64,000 nucleotides of DNA, taken from the NCBI GenBank assembly GCA_002914845.1, contig JXTC01000451.1, positions 126,760-190,759 of the forward strand, read 5' to 3'. The DNA comes from Trema orientale. Lineage: Eukaryota; Streptophyta; Magnoliopsida; Rosales; Cannabaceae. The translations under genes were made by a program, and so were the position numbers. Positions 62,331 through 64,000 of this stretch are shown in pieces. The number at the start of each line of letters is the position of its first letter. Position 1 is the first letter of the stretch. The notes beneath the pieces were generated by a model. It was not told the DNA's origin, did not search any database, and saw nothing but the letters and a program-made list of their open reading frames with translations.

Positions 62331-63910
62331 CTGTCCACATAACCAACGATTTAATAGCTTTATATTTGTATATATCATAAATATATATATCATAAATAAG
62401 CTTTTTATTCAACCATCATGTGTGCTTGCCAATCTGAAAACATGACTGAAACAGAATATACCTATTTCATTGAGATAAATCTGAAAACAGTTTTTATATG
62501 AGCATAATTATTTTTTTACCACTGCCACAAAATAAGATTTATTTGCATTTATGTTAAATGAACTACAGATATTTGATCATTTAAAACCGAAAATTGACTA
62601 TGGGATATGGATTGAGACCGTCTTTTTTGACATGAAATGGCAATATTCCACTTTCTATACCATACGACAAAGTTTTCTGTAACTATCTACTGTATTATTT
62701 TATTTCAGATAAGATAGATTGAAAAAAAATATATAAATAATATTATTTAGCAAAAGATTTTATATCTTCGATAGATCTTGAAAGTGCCAGTACTAATAGA
62801 GATTAATTTATATATTGCCCAACTAATTTTTGATCCACAAGAAGGTTTCAGTGGCCAAAAATCATAGAAAGCATCTATATGCTTAAAATTCGCTGACTCG
62901 ATAATTATGTTTAAAGTAGAGGTGCATGCAGAAAGTGTAATAGCCATAGTAGTACAAAATTGAAGGCCCTTGAAATTGACTAAAAGAACGACAAGAAAGA
63001 AGAGTGCAGAAGATTTAATCTTCTTTCTCATTGGCTATCTGAATCCCTCTCTAAGCATGAAAGCAAGTCATGTCCCCATCAAGTACACATGTGTATCTCT
63101 ATACAAACGCCATAATCCTAACTGGGCAAGTTCTCTTTTGATCAACCAAGTATATGGTGCACTCATAAACATAAGAACATATGTATATATATATCTATAC
63201 AGACACACAGACACCGATTATTTAATCATTATCATATTTGTTTTGTCATCATTCCTAATACATTGGTACATAAGAAAATGTTCCTGTTCCTCATTCTGTA
63301 TCTAAAAATTAAAGCAAGAAACTCAAACTTAGCCAATTATGTTTTGAACGTCCTAAATGGTTCTGTCAAACAATATAGTCATGAATCCAAGCTTGAAAAG
63401 TCTATATTTTTCAGTCAGACATTTTAACAAACATGGAGTATGCCATCTAGAAATAGTTTCAATTGTACAAGATACATAATGTTCAAGTTTAGGCCCCATT
63501 TTTTTTTGGGGGGAAATTAAAGCAAACCAAAGACAACAAACCACAAAACCAAAATCCCAAAATTCCAAATTCCATTTTCTTTCTCATTATTCCCCCATTT
63601 TCTCGCACCCATGCTTTGAAATTTAATTTTTTTATTTAAAACAAAAAAAAAAAAAACAAACTTGCTGGTTTACAGAATTACCTGTAGCAGAGCTGAACTT
63701 GGTTGAACCGAAAGAGTCCGCTAGCAATTGCGACCGGCCGGAATATTGTGTCGACGGTTGCGGATGTTGCCGGATATGACCAGGCCAGCGTGAGGAATAG
63801 AGAGACTGAACACTGAACAGGTGAACTGAACCAGGGTTGAAGCAGGGAGAGCTAACAAGCAATGGCCCAATATGGAGAAGCCCATCCCAATTTTGACTGA
63901 TAGGACCCAT
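62331..63910 (-). promoter_or_regulatory. 5'UTR exon, leader intron and promoter of the TFIIIC subunit gene
   Basis: A leader exon ends at a donor ACAG|GTAATTC at about 63681/63680 on the minus strand; the intron then runs about 1.35 kb to the acceptor at 62331. The frames seen at 63933-63632 belong to this leader and are not separate genes. Just upstream, TGGGCC motifs at 63912-63917 and 63925-63930 (and a further one on minus near 63865) are site-II type elements, common in promoters of plant housekeeping genes. Leader exon start is not determined. Confidence 0.55.
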
Positions 63911-64000
63911 GTGGGCCGTTTATATGGGCCCACTTATTAGTGGGAAATGGACCTGATTAGTAGTAATTTAGACCACTTTTACGGAAGTATTTTGAAAAGT

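Noticed and set aside
63632..63933. Two open frames of 70-92 codons on the minus strand
   Set aside because: They lie in the leader exon and promoter of the TFIIIC subunit gene, have no family resemblance, and the conserved protein starts at 62327.
1..64000. tRNA genes, rRNA, known plant microRNA precursors, CRISPR arrays
   Set aside because: I scanned for B-box-like GGTTCGA motifs and mature sequences of common conserved plant microRNAs as recalled and found none that hold up; only SINE-type promoter remnants were seen.

Overview
This window is nuclear DNA of a flowering plant, almost certainly a eudicot. It is AT-rich and gene-poor. The genes are split by GT-AG introns, have plant families (CSLA mannan synthase, AT-hook/PPC protein, chloroplast type II peroxiredoxin, PPR), and the spaces between them are filled with plant-type transposons. 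I cannot name the genus from the sequence alone. All gene structures below were worked out by hand from splice signals and recalled family conservation; no search was run.

Layout: 1-1.9 kb holds the 3' part of a decayed LINE (minus strand). 4-6.4 kb has a SINE and inverted/tandem repeats. 7.27-10.20 kb is a 2.9-kb Mutator-like element with a perfect 9-bp target duplication. 10.59-11.31 kb is a chloroplast peroxiredoxin IIE gene carrying a 22-bp frameshifting duplication. 12.4-13.1 kb is a PPR pseudogene. 13.18-16.74 kb looks like a Pack-MULE that carries fragments of an SOS1-type Na+/H+ antiporter gene and an ankyrin-repeat gene, with arms made of GTAACTAGTAACC-like repeats. 18.4-23.3 kb is an intact nine-exon CSLA9-like glucomannan synthase (minus). 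24-34 kb is intergenic, with a SINE, a MITE and a stretch of doubtful sequence quality. 34.1-34.6 kb is a small intronless hydrophilic protein gene (minus) with ABA/stress-type promoter motifs. 36.6-38.3 kb is a foldback element with ~380-bp arms and paired GGTCAA/TTGACC motifs. 39.7-41.2 kb is an FCP1-like phosphatase gene with damaged catalytic motif and a frameshift. 43.35-44.5 kb has a 172-bp MITE and a TRIM retroelement. 45.2-48.4 kb is a five-exon AHL gene (minus) with one GC-AG intron. 50-57 kb contains further MITEs. 60.4-63.7 kb is a TFIIIC tau55-related subunit gene (minus) with a 5'UTR intron.

The intact genes are functionally unrelated: cell-wall mannan synthesis, chromatin-bound transcription regulation, RNA polymerase III transcription and probably stress protection. 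There is no cluster or operon-like logic. The most interesting material is in the mobile elements: a putative Pack-MULE with two captured gene pieces, a MULE/MITE family sharing ends and TATA-box-like cores, and a foldback element packed with W-box-like inverted motifs.
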